This document shows, piece by piece, positions 24,798-33,233 of a stretch of DNA of 36,458 bases. The notes beneath the pieces were generated by a model that was given only the letters and a program-made list of their open reading frames with translations, was not told the DNA's origin and did not search any database. A program made the position numbers and the translations under genes. This DNA comes from Weissella kandleri (GTDB taxonomy: Bacteria; Bacillota; Bacilli; Lactobacillales; Lactobacillaceae), in the NCBI RefSeq assembly GCF_001438705.1, contig NZ_JQBP01000004.1:59065-95522 (forward strand), given 5' to 3'. Numbering within the stretch: the stretch's first letter is position 1; each line of letters opens with the position of its first letter.

Positions 24798-25946
24798 ATG
24801 ACAAAGAAACTGAATATCGCCATGTTGTTTGGGGGGAATTCCTCAGAACATGATGTTTCAAAGCGCTCCGCCCATAATATCTATGATGCTATGGATAAGG
24901 AAAAATATAATGTTACAATTTTTCTAATTTCAAAAGCGGGTTATATTATGAATCCCCAAGATTCATGGCGCGTGTTTGAAGGTGAAGATGAAGATACGAT
25001 CGTCGAAGCGGCCATGAAAGAGTTAGATTTGAATAACCCCTTAGCTCCTATTCAAAATTTGGGTGAGATGGAGTCAATTGATTTATTTTATCCCGTTGTC
25101 CATGGTAATTTAGGGGAAGATGGAACCCTCCAAGCGTTGTTCCGACTATTGCAAAAACCTTTTATTGGGGCTGGAACATCAGCGTCAGCCATGGCGTTTG
25201 ATAAAGATTTGACGAAGCGAATTTTGAATCAAGCCGGCATCCGCAATACGGATTATGTATTGTTGACGGATCAAACCCAAGACGATTACACCTTTGCGCA
25301 ATTACAAGAGCGTTTGCAGAGTGATGTCTTGTTTGTGAAGGCAGCCAAGCAAGGTTCTTCGGTTGGAATTTCACGTGTGACGAATGAAGCGGAATATCAA
25401 CGTGGTTTGCAAGATGCATTACAATATGATTATAAAGTCTTAGTTGAAGCCGGTCTTAATCGTCCGCGTGAAGTTTTTATTTCTGTTTTGGGAAATGAAC
25501 AGCCCCGCGTTTCAAAAATCGGGGGGATTGTGCTTCCTGAAAATGATGAATGGTACGACTACAACAATAAGTTCGTGGATGCCTCAGGAATGGTCTTTGA
25601 ACTACCAGCTGAACTACCAGCTGAAACGGTCGCTGAAGTTGAGTCAATGGCATTGAAGGCTTATCAAGCACTGGGCTTAGTGGGATTGACACGGATGGAC
25701 TTTATGTTGGATGCCGACGGTGTTCCTTATTTGGGTGAACCCAATACATTGCCGGGCTTTACAAATATTTCGTTGTATCCACAAATGTGGCAAGTATCAG
25801 GCTTGGGTTATTCGGAATTAATTGATGAAATTATTAATTATGGTCTAGCTGAGTTTGAGCGGAATGCAAAGTTGTCATATGATTTCGTCTCGCTGGGGGA
25901 AGAGCGTGTGGGCGAAAAAAAGTATAACGCCGACGTTAAAGATTAA
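24798..25946 (+). CDS. ddl: D-alanine--D-lactate/D-alanine ligase (Ddl), Phe-type
   Basis: 382 residues, ATP-grasp fold. Visible motifs are FGGNSSEHDVSKRS at the N-terminus, HGNLGEDGTLQAL, the ATP-grasp lysines and GSSVGIS, and the C-terminal MDFMLDADGVPYLGEPNTLPGF. The substrate-specifying motif reads EWYDYNNKF, with Phe259 (codon 25572-25574) where vancomycin-sensitive bacteria have Tyr (KY). In Leuconostoc Ddl the equivalent Phe gives D-Ala-D-Lac synthesis and intrinsic vancomycin resistance, so this enzyme probably makes the depsipeptide for peptidoglycan precursors. The start at 24798 has ACAGGAGA upstream; a longer reading from 24732 overlaps the preceding stop and lacks a ribosome site. 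Confidence 0.95.
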   Translation: MTKKLNIAMLFGGNSSEHDVSKRSAHNIYDAMDKEKYNVTIFLISKAGYIMNPQDSWRVFEGEDEDTIVEAAMKELDLNNPLAPIQNLGEMESIDLFYPVVHGNLGEDGTLQALFRLLQKPFIGAGTSASAMAFDKDLTKRILNQAGIRNTDYVLLTDQTQDDYTFAQLQERLQSDVLFVKAAKQGSSVGISRVTNEAEYQRGLQDALQYDYKVLVEAGLNRPREVFISVLGNEQPRVSKIGGIVLPENDEWYDYNNKFVDASGMVFELPAELPAETVAEVESMALKAYQALGLVGLTRMDFMLDADGVPYLGEPNTLPGFTNISLYPQMWQVSGLGYSELIDEIINYGLAEFERNAKLSYDFVSLGEERVGEKKYNADVKD

Positions 25947-25957
25947 TTAAAATAGAT

Positions 25958-25992
25958 AAAAGCAGCTTGTTTAAGACAGGCTGCTTTTATAT
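25958..25992 (+). terminator. Terminator of ddl
   Basis: AAAAGCAGCTTGT (25958-25970) pairs with ACAGGCTGCTTTT (25976-25988) over 13 bp with one wobble around TTAAG. Confidence 0.85.
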
Positions 25993-26426
25993 TTAAATCG
26001 TTCATTGATATTGAAAATAAGGGTACTAAGTTCTGATGTTAATTTAATGATATTCAGCTGAAATTTTTAATAATTAATTTAAAAAAATAATTATGAAGGC
26101 TAGTATACATTGTTGACGCTTACATTAAATAGAGCTTAAAAATAATATTGACTTTCTATCTAATAAGATAGACAATATATGAGTCCAGAGGGGTGGGCGC
26201 GAGTTAGGTATTATTCATAAGCTTTTAACATAAAATGTTGAATGAAATCCTTTATGAATTGTATTTAATCATGTTTTCAAAAAAGACTGATACTTGAGGC
26301 AACGACAAAATATATCAGACAGGTTAGACGCGCAACCGGTAGAACTCGCTCCTCACTTCTTGACATTAAAAATTTAATAGGCTTAGAGATAGTGTTATCT
26401 CAAAAGAGCCGAAAAGGAGATTTTGT
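25993..26426 (+). other. Long regulatory region of mntH1 with possible structured leader
   Basis: No gene is seen in 434 bp. A cre-like sequence TGTTGACGCTTACA (26111-26124, 12 of 14) is followed by the promoter and inverted repeat at 26148. From the predicted start near 26183, about 240 nt of leader remain. In it GTGGGC-GCGAGTT (26194-26205) can pair with AACTCGC-TCCTCAC (26343-26356), closing about 140 nt that include GGTT/AACC and CATAAA/TTTATG stems. Nearer the gene a hairpin GAGATA-GTGT-TATCTC sits inside GGCT/AGCC. It does not match the Mn riboswitch yybP-ykoY core. Structure is predicted by eye only. Confidence 0.45.
26148..26176 (+). promoter_or_regulatory. mntH1 promoter with inverted repeat operator
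   Basis: TTGACT (26148-26153), 17 bp, GACAAT (26171-26176). The spacer holds a perfect 7-bp inverted repeat TCTATCT-AATA-AGATAGA (26155-26172). A dyad inside the promoter of a manganese importer is where a DtxR/MntR-type metal repressor would bind, but the sequence differs from the MntR boxes known to me. Confidence 0.55.
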
Positions 26427-27815
26427 ATGGTCGAAGCGAACGAAAAGCGTCACTTAATTGAGGATGCTGAGAATGAATTGAGCTTAGATGAAGTCAATGG
26501 GACCATTGAAACACCTAAGACCGGTTCATTCTGGCATAAACTGGCCGCATTTTCAGGACCTGGTGCCTTAGTGGCAGTGGGTTATATGGATCCGGGAAAC
26601 TGGGTTACGTCAGTTGGCGGAGGAGCACAATATCATTATGTGCTCTTATCAATCGTCCTCATCTCATCATTGATTGCGATGTTATTACAATACATGGCTG
26701 GGAAGCTTGGAATTGTTACGCAAGAAGACTTGGCACAAGCGACACGCGACCGGACGACTAAGACGGGTGGGATTATCTTGTGGTTCATTACTGAGCTGGC
26801 TTTGATGGCGACGGATATTGCTGAAGTGATTGGAGGAGCAATTGCGTTGCACTTGCTCTTTGGCTGGTCAATGATTGCCTCAGTTTTGACAACTGCTTTG
26901 GATGTTGTCTTGTTGCTGTTGTTGATGAAGTTTGGCTTCCGCAAAATTGAAGCAATTGTTATGACGTTAATCTTAACTATTTTAGTTATTTTCACATACT
27001 TGGTCGTTTTGTCACAGCCTGATTTGTCAGCAATGTTTGCAGGTTATTTACCCAAACTACAAGTTTTAGATAACACGCCAGCCGTTGGGGGTGGTGATTC
27101 ACGCTTGATGATGACGTTGGGAATTATTGGAGCGACCGTTATGCCCCATAATTTGTACCTACATTCTTCGATTTCACAAACGCGTAAAGTGGATCGAGAT
27201 GACCAGCAAGAGTTAAAAGAAGCAGTTAAATTTACTGCTTGGGATTCAAATATTCAATTAACATTAGCTTTCATTATTAATTCATTATTGTTAGTGCTTG
27301 GGGCATCTTTGTTCTATGGACATGCTGACCAAGTTGGAACTTTTGGTGCTATGTATCATGCACTTCAAGATAATACCATCGCTGGGGCCGTGGCTTCACC
27401 AGTTTTGTCAACTTTGTTTGCGGTGGCTTTGCTAGCTTCAGGACAAAATTCAACGATTACGGGAACTTTGACTGGTGAAGTGATCATGCAAGGATTCTTG
27501 CACTTGAAGGTACCAATGTGGCTTCGGCGCGTTGTAACGCGTGGTTTGGCATTGGCGCCCGTCATCGCCTTTACTTTGATTTACGGTGGAAATGAAAATA
27601 AGTTAGATCAGCTTTTGATTTATTCACAAGTCTTCTTGTCCGTGGCCTTGCCATTTGCGATGGCTCCGTTGATTTATTTCACATCATCTAAAAAGGTGAT
27701 GGGTGAAGAATTCGTTAATCCGAAGTGGATGACAGTGGTAGCTTGGATTATCTTTGCTATCTTAACAGTTTTGAATCTACAACTATGCTGGGGGATTATC
27801 GCCCCATTATTCTAA
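26427..27815 (+). CDS. mntH: NRAMP-family manganese transporter MntH, copy 1
   Basis: 462 residues with about 11 membrane helices. The two unwound-helix motifs that bind the metal are present: DPGN at 55-58 (YMDPGNWVTSV) and MPHN at 239-242 (TVMPHNLYLHSS). The Met is the residue favouring transition metals over calcium. It imports Mn2+ with H+. Lactic acid bacteria use high manganese against superoxide and as an enzyme cofactor. ATG 26427 follows AAAAGGAGA. Its promoter region is long, with a dyad and possible RNA structure. A closely related copy lies at 28758, and uspA lies between them. Confidence 0.95.
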   Translation: MVEANEKRHLIEDAENELSLDEVNGTIETPKTGSFWHKLAAFSGPGALVAVGYMDPGNWVTSVGGGAQYHYVLLSIVLISSLIAMLLQYMAGKLGIVTQEDLAQATRDRTTKTGGIILWFITELALMATDIAEVIGGAIALHLLFGWSMIASVLTTALDVVLLLLLMKFGFRKIEAIVMTLILTILVIFTYLVVLSQPDLSAMFAGYLPKLQVLDNTPAVGGGDSRLMMTLGIIGATVMPHNLYLHSSISQTRKVDRDDQQELKEAVKFTAWDSNIQLTLAFIINSLLLVLGASLFYGHADQVGTFGAMYHALQDNTIAGAVASPVLSTLFAVALLASGQNSTITGTLTGEVIMQGFLHLKVPMWLRRVVTRGLALAPVIAFTLIYGGNENKLDQLLIYSQVFLSVALPFAMAPLIYFTSSKKVMGEEFVNPKWMTVVAWIIFAILTVLNLQLCWGIIAPLF

Positions 27816-27818
27816 TGG

Positions 27819-27843
27819 TATAATAAAACGGTAAACGTTTACA
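27819..27843 (+). promoter_or_regulatory. Promoter -10 and cre palindrome of uspA
   Basis: TATAAT (27819-27824) directly follows the mntH1 stop, with a weak -35 TTATCG at 27796. The perfect palindrome GTAAACGTTTAC (27831-27842) lies just downstream; its minus-strand reading TGTAAACGTTTACC matches the cre consensus at 13 of 14. Located at about the transcription start, it predicts repression by CcpA. Confidence 0.75.
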
Positions 27844-27871
27844 TTAGCTTAAAGCGGTCAGGAGAGATACT

Positions 27872-28345
27872 ATGAGTAAACTGGACTTAAACATTGAACC
27901 AAACCAATTTAAAACAATTTTAGTTGGGGTTGATGAATCTGAGCAAGGTTATTTTGCCTTGGTAAACGCGGTGCATCAAGCGCGTGAAGATGATTCAAAA
28001 TTAGTGATTGCCACCATTTTGGAAATGGGCGATCTATCGACGATTGAAGCTATGTCCTTAACAGCGGTGAAGGCTAAGCGGGTCGAGTATGAAGAAAATT
28101 TGAAGCGTTATCGTGAGTTTGCACTCTCAAAAGGGGTTAAGGATGTTCAAACCGTCTTTGAAGATGGTTCTAAAGCCGGCGATATTTTAGTGCATGAAAT
28201 TGCACCAGAAGTTCAAGCAGACTTAATTATCGTTGGAGCACACTCTCGGGAAGGCTTCTGGGATTCGTTGGGTTCACAAGCGACTTATGTTTCAAGGCAT
28301 GCCCGGGTATCAGTAATGGTGGCTCGGCAACTATACCGTCATTAA
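27872..28345 (+). CDS. Universal stress protein, UspA family
   Basis: 157 residues with one Usp domain (KTILVGVDESEQGYFAL at the N-terminus, ADLIIVGAHSREGF towards the C-terminus). The usual ATP-binding motif G-x2-G-x9-G(S/T) is altered: GAHSREGFWDSLGSQ lacks the second Gly after His, so nucleotide binding is uncertain. It has its own promoter with a CcpA-type site and a strong terminator. It sits between two mntH copies, an order that suggests duplication around it or selection for linked stress and metal functions. ATG 27872 follows AGGAGAG. Confidence 0.92.
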   Translation: MSKLDLNIEPNQFKTILVGVDESEQGYFALVNAVHQAREDDSKLVIATILEMGDLSTIEAMSLTAVKAKRVEYEENLKRYREFALSKGVKDVQTVFEDGSKAGDILVHEIAPEVQADLIIVGAHSREGFWDSLGSQATYVSRHARVSVMVARQLYRH

Positions 28346-28360
28346 AAATTAATTTATATA

Positions 28361-28394
28361 AAAGGCTGAGATTTGGGTATCTCAGCCTTTTTTT
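28361..28394 (+). terminator. Terminator of uspA
   Basis: AAAGGCTGAGAT and ATCTCAGCCTTT form a perfect 12-bp stem around TTGGGT, followed by a T run. Confidence 0.92.
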
Positions 28395-28757
28395 ATTGTG
28401 ATGGATTGATAATGACAGCAGCAATATTCTTCAAAATTATGGATGAACCTAAGAATGGCGTCGCGGGCGTAGATAGGATGGAAAATAATTTTCACATAAA
28501 TTCCTCATTTTATACATTGACTTTTAATGTGAGACACGTAAAAATAAATGCAGTAAGAGATATGACGTTAGTTATCATTCATAAAGGTTCAAAATTTGAA
28601 ACTTTTGGACGGCTTTATGAATTATATTTAGCTTAATTCAGCTTTTTTATTGACCGGTTAAAGGAACGCCAACTGAGTGGTACCAAACGATCTGCAGACA
28701 TATCTTGAACGCTGAAGAAGGATTGAAGGCATTTGACAATAAAGTGGGGAGATGGGA
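28395..28757. other. Intergenic region upstream of mntH2
   Basis: No gene is supported. Visible elements are the small dyad GAAAAT-A-ATTTTC (28481-28493) and a promoter-like TTGACT (28517-28522) with TAAAAA (28539-28544) 16 bp away, which would leave a leader of about 205 nt. I see no copy of the TCTATCT dyad found before mntH1, so the two mntH genes are probably regulated differently. Confidence 0.5.
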
Positions 28758-30152
28758 ATGTTAAAGTTTTTGAAAAAACAGCGCTTGTACGAACCCGCGA
28801 CAAGCGATTTGAGTTTGGGTGAAGTGAATAGTTCAATTGAAACGGATGGCGCACAAAGCTTTTGGCGGAAATTGGCCTTGTTTTCGGGGCCGGGAGCGTT
28901 AGTGGCCGTCGGTTATATGGATCCAGGCAATTGGGTGACGTCGGTTGGTGGAGGTGCGCAATACCATTATATTTTGCTTTCGGTAGTATTACTTTCATCC
29001 ATTATCGCTATGATTTTACAATATATGGCGGGGAAGTTAGGAATCGTTAAGCAAGAAGATTTAGCTCAGGCGACACGGAAACATACAAGCCAGCGAATGG
29101 GAATTGTTTTATGGATTATCACGGAGCTCGCTTTGATGGCCACCGATATTGCGGAGGTCATTGGTGGAGCGATTGCGTTGCATTTATTATTTGGATGGTC
29201 GATGATTTTGTCTGTATTTACTACAGCATTTGATGTGGTGTTGCTCTTATTATTGATGAAATTTGGTTTTCGTAAGATTGAAGCAATTGTTATGACCTTG
29301 ATTGTCACTATCCTGTTGATTTTTGGGTATTTAGTGGTAATCTCTAAACCAGATTGGGCAGCGACGTTGACAGGGTACGTACCATCTCTAGCGGCTTTTG
29401 ATAATACTCCAAGTACATTGCCAGGTGGTGAATCCCGGATGATGATGACGCTTGGAATTATTGGGGCGACAGTCATGCCGCATAATCTTTATTTACATTC
29501 ATCGGTGGCTCAAACACGTAAAATTAATCGTGATGATCCCAAGGCTTTAAAAGAGGCCGTGCGTTTTATGACCTGGGATTCTAATTTACAGCTATCAGTA
29601 GCCTTTGTGATTAATTCAATGCTTTTAATTTTAGGAGCAGCATTATTTTTTGGTCATGCCGATCAAGTGGGTGGCTTTGGTGATATGTATAATGCTTTGA
29701 AAAATAATCAAATAGCTGGTGCGGTTGCGTCACCGGTCTTATCAACTTTGTTTGCTGTTGCTTTACTTGCATCTGGGCAAAATTCAACAATTACAGGAAC
29801 ATTGACAGGTGAAGTGGTGATGCAGGGGTTCTTACATTTGAAAGTACCACTATGGTTGCGAAGAGTCGTAACACGTGGGCTGGCGTTGTTACCAGTTCTG
29901 GCTTTTACCATTATTTACGGTGGAAATGAGCGGAAATTGGACCAGCTTTTAGTATATTCGCAGGTCTTTTTGTCCCTGGCTTTGCCATTTGCGATGGCAC
30001 CGTTAATTTATTTCACGTCATCTAAAAAAATTATGGGCGCTGAATTTGCTAATCCGCGGTGGATGGTTATTGTTGCTTGGATTGTTTTTGTAATTTTAAC
30101 GGTTCTAAATATGAAATTAATCTTGGGGATGGTGTTGCCCGGGATGGCCTGA
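28758..30152 (+). CDS. mntH: NRAMP-family manganese transporter MntH, copy 2
   Basis: 464 residues from ATG 28758, which is better spaced from GTGGGGAG than the in-frame ATG at 28752. It carries DPGN at 55-58 and MPHN at 240-243, like copy 1, and is alike over the whole length. Differences concentrate in the N-terminal cytoplasmic tail and in the loop after helix 5 (GYVPSLAAFDNTPSTLPGG against GYLPKLQVLDNTPAVGGG). Synonymous sites differ widely, so the duplication is old and both copies have been kept. It is a separate transcript with its own long upstream region and a terminator at 30168. Role: proton-coupled Mn2+ uptake, possibly expressed under other conditions than copy 1. Confidence 0.95.
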   Translation: MLKFLKKQRLYEPATSDLSLGEVNSSIETDGAQSFWRKLALFSGPGALVAVGYMDPGNWVTSVGGGAQYHYILLSVVLLSSIIAMILQYMAGKLGIVKQEDLAQATRKHTSQRMGIVLWIITELALMATDIAEVIGGAIALHLLFGWSMILSVFTTAFDVVLLLLLMKFGFRKIEAIVMTLIVTILLIFGYLVVISKPDWAATLTGYVPSLAAFDNTPSTLPGGESRMMMTLGIIGATVMPHNLYLHSSVAQTRKINRDDPKALKEAVRFMTWDSNLQLSVAFVINSMLLILGAALFFGHADQVGGFGDMYNALKNNQIAGAVASPVLSTLFAVALLASGQNSTITGTLTGEVVMQGFLHLKVPLWLRRVVTRGLALLPVLAFTIIYGGNERKLDQLLVYSQVFLSLALPFAMAPLIYFTSSKKIMGAEFANPRWMVIVAWIVFVILTVLNMKLILGMVLPGMA

Positions 30153-30167
30153 AGATAAATTAGACTT

Positions 30168-30201
30168 AAGGGGTTAGTGCTGACGGGTACTGGCCCTTTT
30201 T
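30168..30201 (+). terminator. Terminator of mntH2
   Basis: AAGGG-TTAGT pairs with ACTGG-CCCTT with one bulged G and two wobbles, followed by TTTTT. Confidence 0.75.
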
Positions 30202-30211
30202 GAGGAATTTA

Positions 30212-30241
30212 TAGACGGTGTTAGGTTTAAATTGGTATAAT
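30212..30241 (+). promoter_or_regulatory. Promoter of rapZ-yvcK-whiA
   Basis: TAGACG (30212-30217), 18 bp, extended -10 TGGTATAAT (30233-30241). Confidence 0.75.
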
Positions 30242-30269
30242 TGTAAGAAATGAGTTCAGGGAGGCAATG

Positions 30270-31166
30270 ATGGAAAAACCAGAGCTAGTTGTAATTACAG
30301 GAATGTCTGGGGCTGGTAAAACAGTTGCGATGCGGGCATTTGAGGATTTAAATTACTTTACTACTGACAATTTACCAGCAGACATGTTACCAGCTTATTG
30401 GGATCTTTTGTTGCATAAGCCCGAACAAATGAATGCGGCCGTTGTCATTGATTTGCGTTCAGAACAATTATTTACTGATTTAAAGCCGGTTATCCAAAAG
30501 ATGGAAGATACGAATGAAGATCAAGCGTATCAATTGCGGATTCTTTTCTTAGAAGCAGATGATGAAGAACTGGTGGCTCGTTATAAAGAAACTCGACGTC
30601 ATCACCCATTGAGCTTAGGTTCTGGGACGCTTGATGATATTGAACACGAACGAGAAATACTTGCGGGTATTAAGCGTTTAGCAACTGATGTCGTGAATAC
30701 TTCTAAGTTTGGTCCGCGGGAATTGCGTAAATATATTTTAGCCCACTATGGTGATGCCAAAGCTCAAGCCAATTTGTTTAAAGTTCAAGTCATGAGTTTT
30801 GGCTTTAAGTATGGGGCTCCATTGGACGCCGATTTAGTGATTGATGTTCGTTTCTTGGATAATCCTTATTATGATATTCATTTACGTGATTTGACGGGGC
30901 TAGATCAACCAGTGGCGGATTATGTCTGGAAGTCCGATGGCGCTGATGAATTTTACCAAAAGGAAGCCGATGTTTTAAAATGGGCTTTACCACGTTATAA
31001 AAGTGAAGGTAGATCGACGTTGACGATTGCGTTTGGATGTACAGGTGGGCAACATCGTTCGGTCGCATTTGCGCACCGTCTGGCTCAAGATTTGGCGCTA
31101 AATGGGCAGGTCTCAGAATATCATCGTGATTTAACACGGCGTAAAGATAATGGGGTTCGCGTATGA
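30270..31166 (+). CDS. rapZ: RapZ/YvcJ-family nucleotide-binding protein
   Basis: 298 residues from ATG 30270; the ATG at 30267 is only two bases from GGGAGG. Walker A is GMSGAGKT (11-18), followed by FEDLNYFTTDNLPADMLP typical of the family. The C-terminal domain has FGCTGGQHRSVAFAHRLA, the conserved segment involved in RNA or phosphosugar binding in E. coli RapZ. In Firmicutes the homologue YvcJ hydrolyses GTP and affects competence. It overlaps yvcK by four bases (ATGA), and whiA follows, the standard three-gene unit of Gram-positive bacteria. Confidence 0.95.
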   Translation: MEKPELVVITGMSGAGKTVAMRAFEDLNYFTTDNLPADMLPAYWDLLLHKPEQMNAAVVIDLRSEQLFTDLKPVIQKMEDTNEDQAYQLRILFLEADDEELVARYKETRRHHPLSLGSGTLDDIEHEREILAGIKRLATDVVNTSKFGPRELRKYILAHYGDAKAQANLFKVQVMSFGFKYGAPLDADLVIDVRFLDNPYYDIHLRDLTGLDQPVADYVWKSDGADEFYQKEADVLKWALPRYKSEGRSTLTIAFGCTGGQHRSVAFAHRLAQDLALNGQVSEYHRDLTRRKDNGVRV

Positions 31167-32176
31167 GTGAAGAACAAGGATATTTTGAAACCCCACCAGC
31201 ACCTGGGAAAATTGTGGTGATTGGCGGTGGCACAGGTCAATCAGTCTTATTGTGTGGACTCCGACGCTATCCGCTTGATTTAACGGCAATTATTACGGTG
31301 GCTGACGATGGTGGTTCATCCGGGACGCTAAGAGATTATCTTCGGATGGTTCCACCTGGTGATATCCGCAACGTGTTGGCCGTTTTATCGAATGCTTCCC
31401 AAGATTTCTTGGATCTATTCCAATATCGTTTTTCAAATGATGCAGGCTTTTTAGCGCATCATACCATTGGTAATTTGATGATTGCCGCTTTAGCTGAAAA
31501 AAACGGTGATATTTCTGAAGCTATTCAAAAACTATCAACCATGATGGGCGTGCAAGGCCATGTTTATCCCGTAGTGAATGAGCCACTGAATTTGATTGCT
31601 CGGTTTAAAGATGGCACGGTGTTGCGGGGTGAGGCGGAAATAACCGCCGCTCATAAGGCAATCGATTCTATTTGGGTGGAAAATACCGCCGGGAATTCGC
31701 CTTTAGCTGATTCGGATGTGATTAATGCGATTTTAGGTGCGGATGTAGTTGTATTAGGCCCGGGCTCGTTATACACTAGTATTTTACCGAATATAAGTGT
31801 TCCCAATGTGGCCGCAGCTTTGCGCGTCACGCAGGCGAAAATTGTTTATATTTCTAATATTATGACGCAAAAGGGTGAAACGGATGATTTCTCTGACAGC
31901 GATCATGTTAAGGTAATTAATCGCCAATTAGGTGAGCAAGCGATTGATGCGGTGATTATGAACACAGGTAAAGTGCCAGAAGACTATATCGATTGGCAGC
32001 GCTGGAATGAAATTTCGCATCAAGTCAAATCAGATCCTGACGAGGTGCGCAAATTAGGAGCGGTACCGATTATGGGTGATTTGATGGATTTACGTGATGA
32101 TGGAGTCTTTCATGATGCTAATAAATTGGCTGATTTATTGTATCAAATTGAAGAAGATGCACGAAATAATGGTTAG
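31163..32176 (+). CDS. yvcK: YvcK/GlmR family gluconeogenesis factor
   Basis: 337 residues. The N-terminal Rossmann-like motif VVIGGGTGQSVLLCGLRR is followed by VADDGGSSGTLRD and PPGDIRN, the hallmark of the UPF0052/CofD-like family. In Bacillus and Listeria the protein binds UDP-GlcNAc and steers carbon to peptidoglycan precursors, supporting growth on gluconeogenic carbon. Its ATG lies inside the last codons of rapZ (ATGA overlap), so translation is coupled. whiA begins 38 bp after its stop. Confidence 0.96.
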   Translation: MSEEQGYFETPPAPGKIVVIGGGTGQSVLLCGLRRYPLDLTAIITVADDGGSSGTLRDYLRMVPPGDIRNVLAVLSNASQDFLDLFQYRFSNDAGFLAHHTIGNLMIAALAEKNGDISEAIQKLSTMMGVQGHVYPVVNEPLNLIARFKDGTVLRGEAEITAAHKAIDSIWVENTAGNSPLADSDVINAILGADVVVLGPGSLYTSILPNISVPNVAAALRVTQAKIVYISNIMTQKGETDDFSDSDHVKVINRQLGEQAIDAVIMNTGKVPEDYIDWQRWNEISHQVKSDPDEVRKLGAVPIMGDLMDLRDDGVFHDANKLADLLYQIEEDARNNG

Positions 32177-32214
32177 AACAATAATTGCTAAAATTTAGAG
32201 GGGTACAAGATAAG

Positions 32215-33171
32215 ATGTCGTTTGCAAGTGATGTGAAAAAAGAATTAACGATGCTTGAAATCACGAAAGCGACAAATGCGAAGGCAGAATTGTCAGCATT
32301 GATTCGGATGAATGGTGCGCTAGGTTTAAGCAACATGCAATGGACTCTAAGCGTACAGACGGAAAATGCGGCGACAGCACGGCGTATTTTATCTTTACTG
32401 CAAAAGTTCTATGATGTGGTAGCTGAAATTTCAGTGCGCCGTCAGATGAAATTAAAGAAAAACAATTTATATGTAGTGCATATCAACCAAGATGTTAATG
32501 CGTTGTTAAATGATTTGCATATTTTTGAAAATGGTGAAATCACGACCACGGTTGATGTGAGTTGGTTAGCAGATGAGGGGATGATTCGTTCGTATTTAAG
32601 GGGAGCATTTTTGGCCGCCGGTTCTGTGAATAACCCTGAAACTTCGCGGTATCATTTAGAGATTTATTCTTTGTATGAGGAGCAAGCGCAACAAATTGCT
32701 GAATTAATTGATGTATTTAAATTAAGACCTAAGATTGTCGAGCGCCGTTCAGGATACATCGTTTATTTAAAAGAAGCAGACAAAATCGTCGATCTTTTGA
32801 ATCTGATGGGTGCGACGATGGCAATGTTAAAATTCGAAGATATTCGGGTGATGCGTGATATGCGTAATTCGGTGAATCGTTTGGTCAATGCGGAGAATGC
32901 TAATATTGATAAAACTGTGAGCGCTAGTCAAAAACAAGTACAGGATATTGAATTTTTGGATGAGGAATTGGGCTTAGACCGTTTGCCGCCAAAATTACGA
33001 GAAATTGCAGAAATTCGTCTGGCCCATCGTGATGATCCTTTATCCGAACTGGGTCAATATGTACAATCCGGCACGATTACAAAATCTGGGGTAAACCATC
33101 GCCTCCGTAAGCTTTCAGTCTTAGCTGAGACTTTACGGACGGGCGGTCAATTACCTAAAAATATAAAATAG
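32215..33171 (+). CDS. whiA: DNA-binding protein WhiA
   Basis: 318 residues. It starts [12 protein letters not shown] at ATG 32215 after AGAGGGG; a longer in-frame TTG reading from 32185 is not needed. The N-terminal part carries a degenerate homing-endonuclease-like domain ([25 protein letters not shown]), and the C-terminal end a helix-turn-helix ([20 protein letters not shown], then [10 protein letters not shown]). WhiA affects cell division and chromosome segregation in Firmicutes. It is the third gene of the rapZ-yvcK-whiA unit. Confidence 0.96.
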   Translation: MSFASDVKKELTMLEITKATNAKAELSALIRMNGALGLSNMQWTLSVQTENAATARRILSLLQKFYDVVAEISVRRQMKLKKNNLYVVHINQDVNALLNDLHIFENGEITTTVDVSWLADEGMIRSYLRGAFLAAGSVNNPETSRYHLEIYSLYEEQAQQIAELIDVFKLRPKIVERRSGYIVYLKEADKIVDLLNLMGATMAMLKFEDIRVMRDMRNSVNRLVNAENANIDKTVSASQKQVQDIEFLDEELGLDRLPPKLREIAEIRLAHRDDPLSELGQYVQSGTITKSGVNHRLRKLSVLAETLRTGGQLPKNIK

Positions 33172-33172
33172 T

Positions 33173-33201
33173 TTGACCTAATCGAAGATAAAATATAGAA
33201 T
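33173..33201 (+). promoter_or_regulatory. Promoter of clpP
   Basis: TTGACC (33173-33178), 17 bp, TAGAAT (33196-33201). The -35 overlaps TTTGACC, a single CtsR half-site in reverse orientation. The second half needed for a CtsR operator is not visible. Confidence 0.65.
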
Positions 33202-33233
33202 ATAGGTTACATAATTTAGGAGGCAATTTAAGA

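Noticed and set aside
26183-26426. Manganese riboswitch (yybP-ykoY) before mntH1
   Set aside because: The conserved GGGGAGTAG-type core is not present; the leader is reported only as possibly structured.
28373-28636. An 87-codon open frame between uspA and mntH2
   Set aside because: It starts inside the uspA terminator, has no ribosome site, and its protein composition is not coherent.
28677-28684. GTGGTACC resembling the core of a T-box
   Set aside because: The bases around it do not continue the T-box consensus, no antiterminator/terminator pair follows, and mntH is not a T-box target.
33172-33178. CtsR operator before clpP
   Set aside because: Only one half-site (TTTGACC) is visible, and it coincides with the -35 element.
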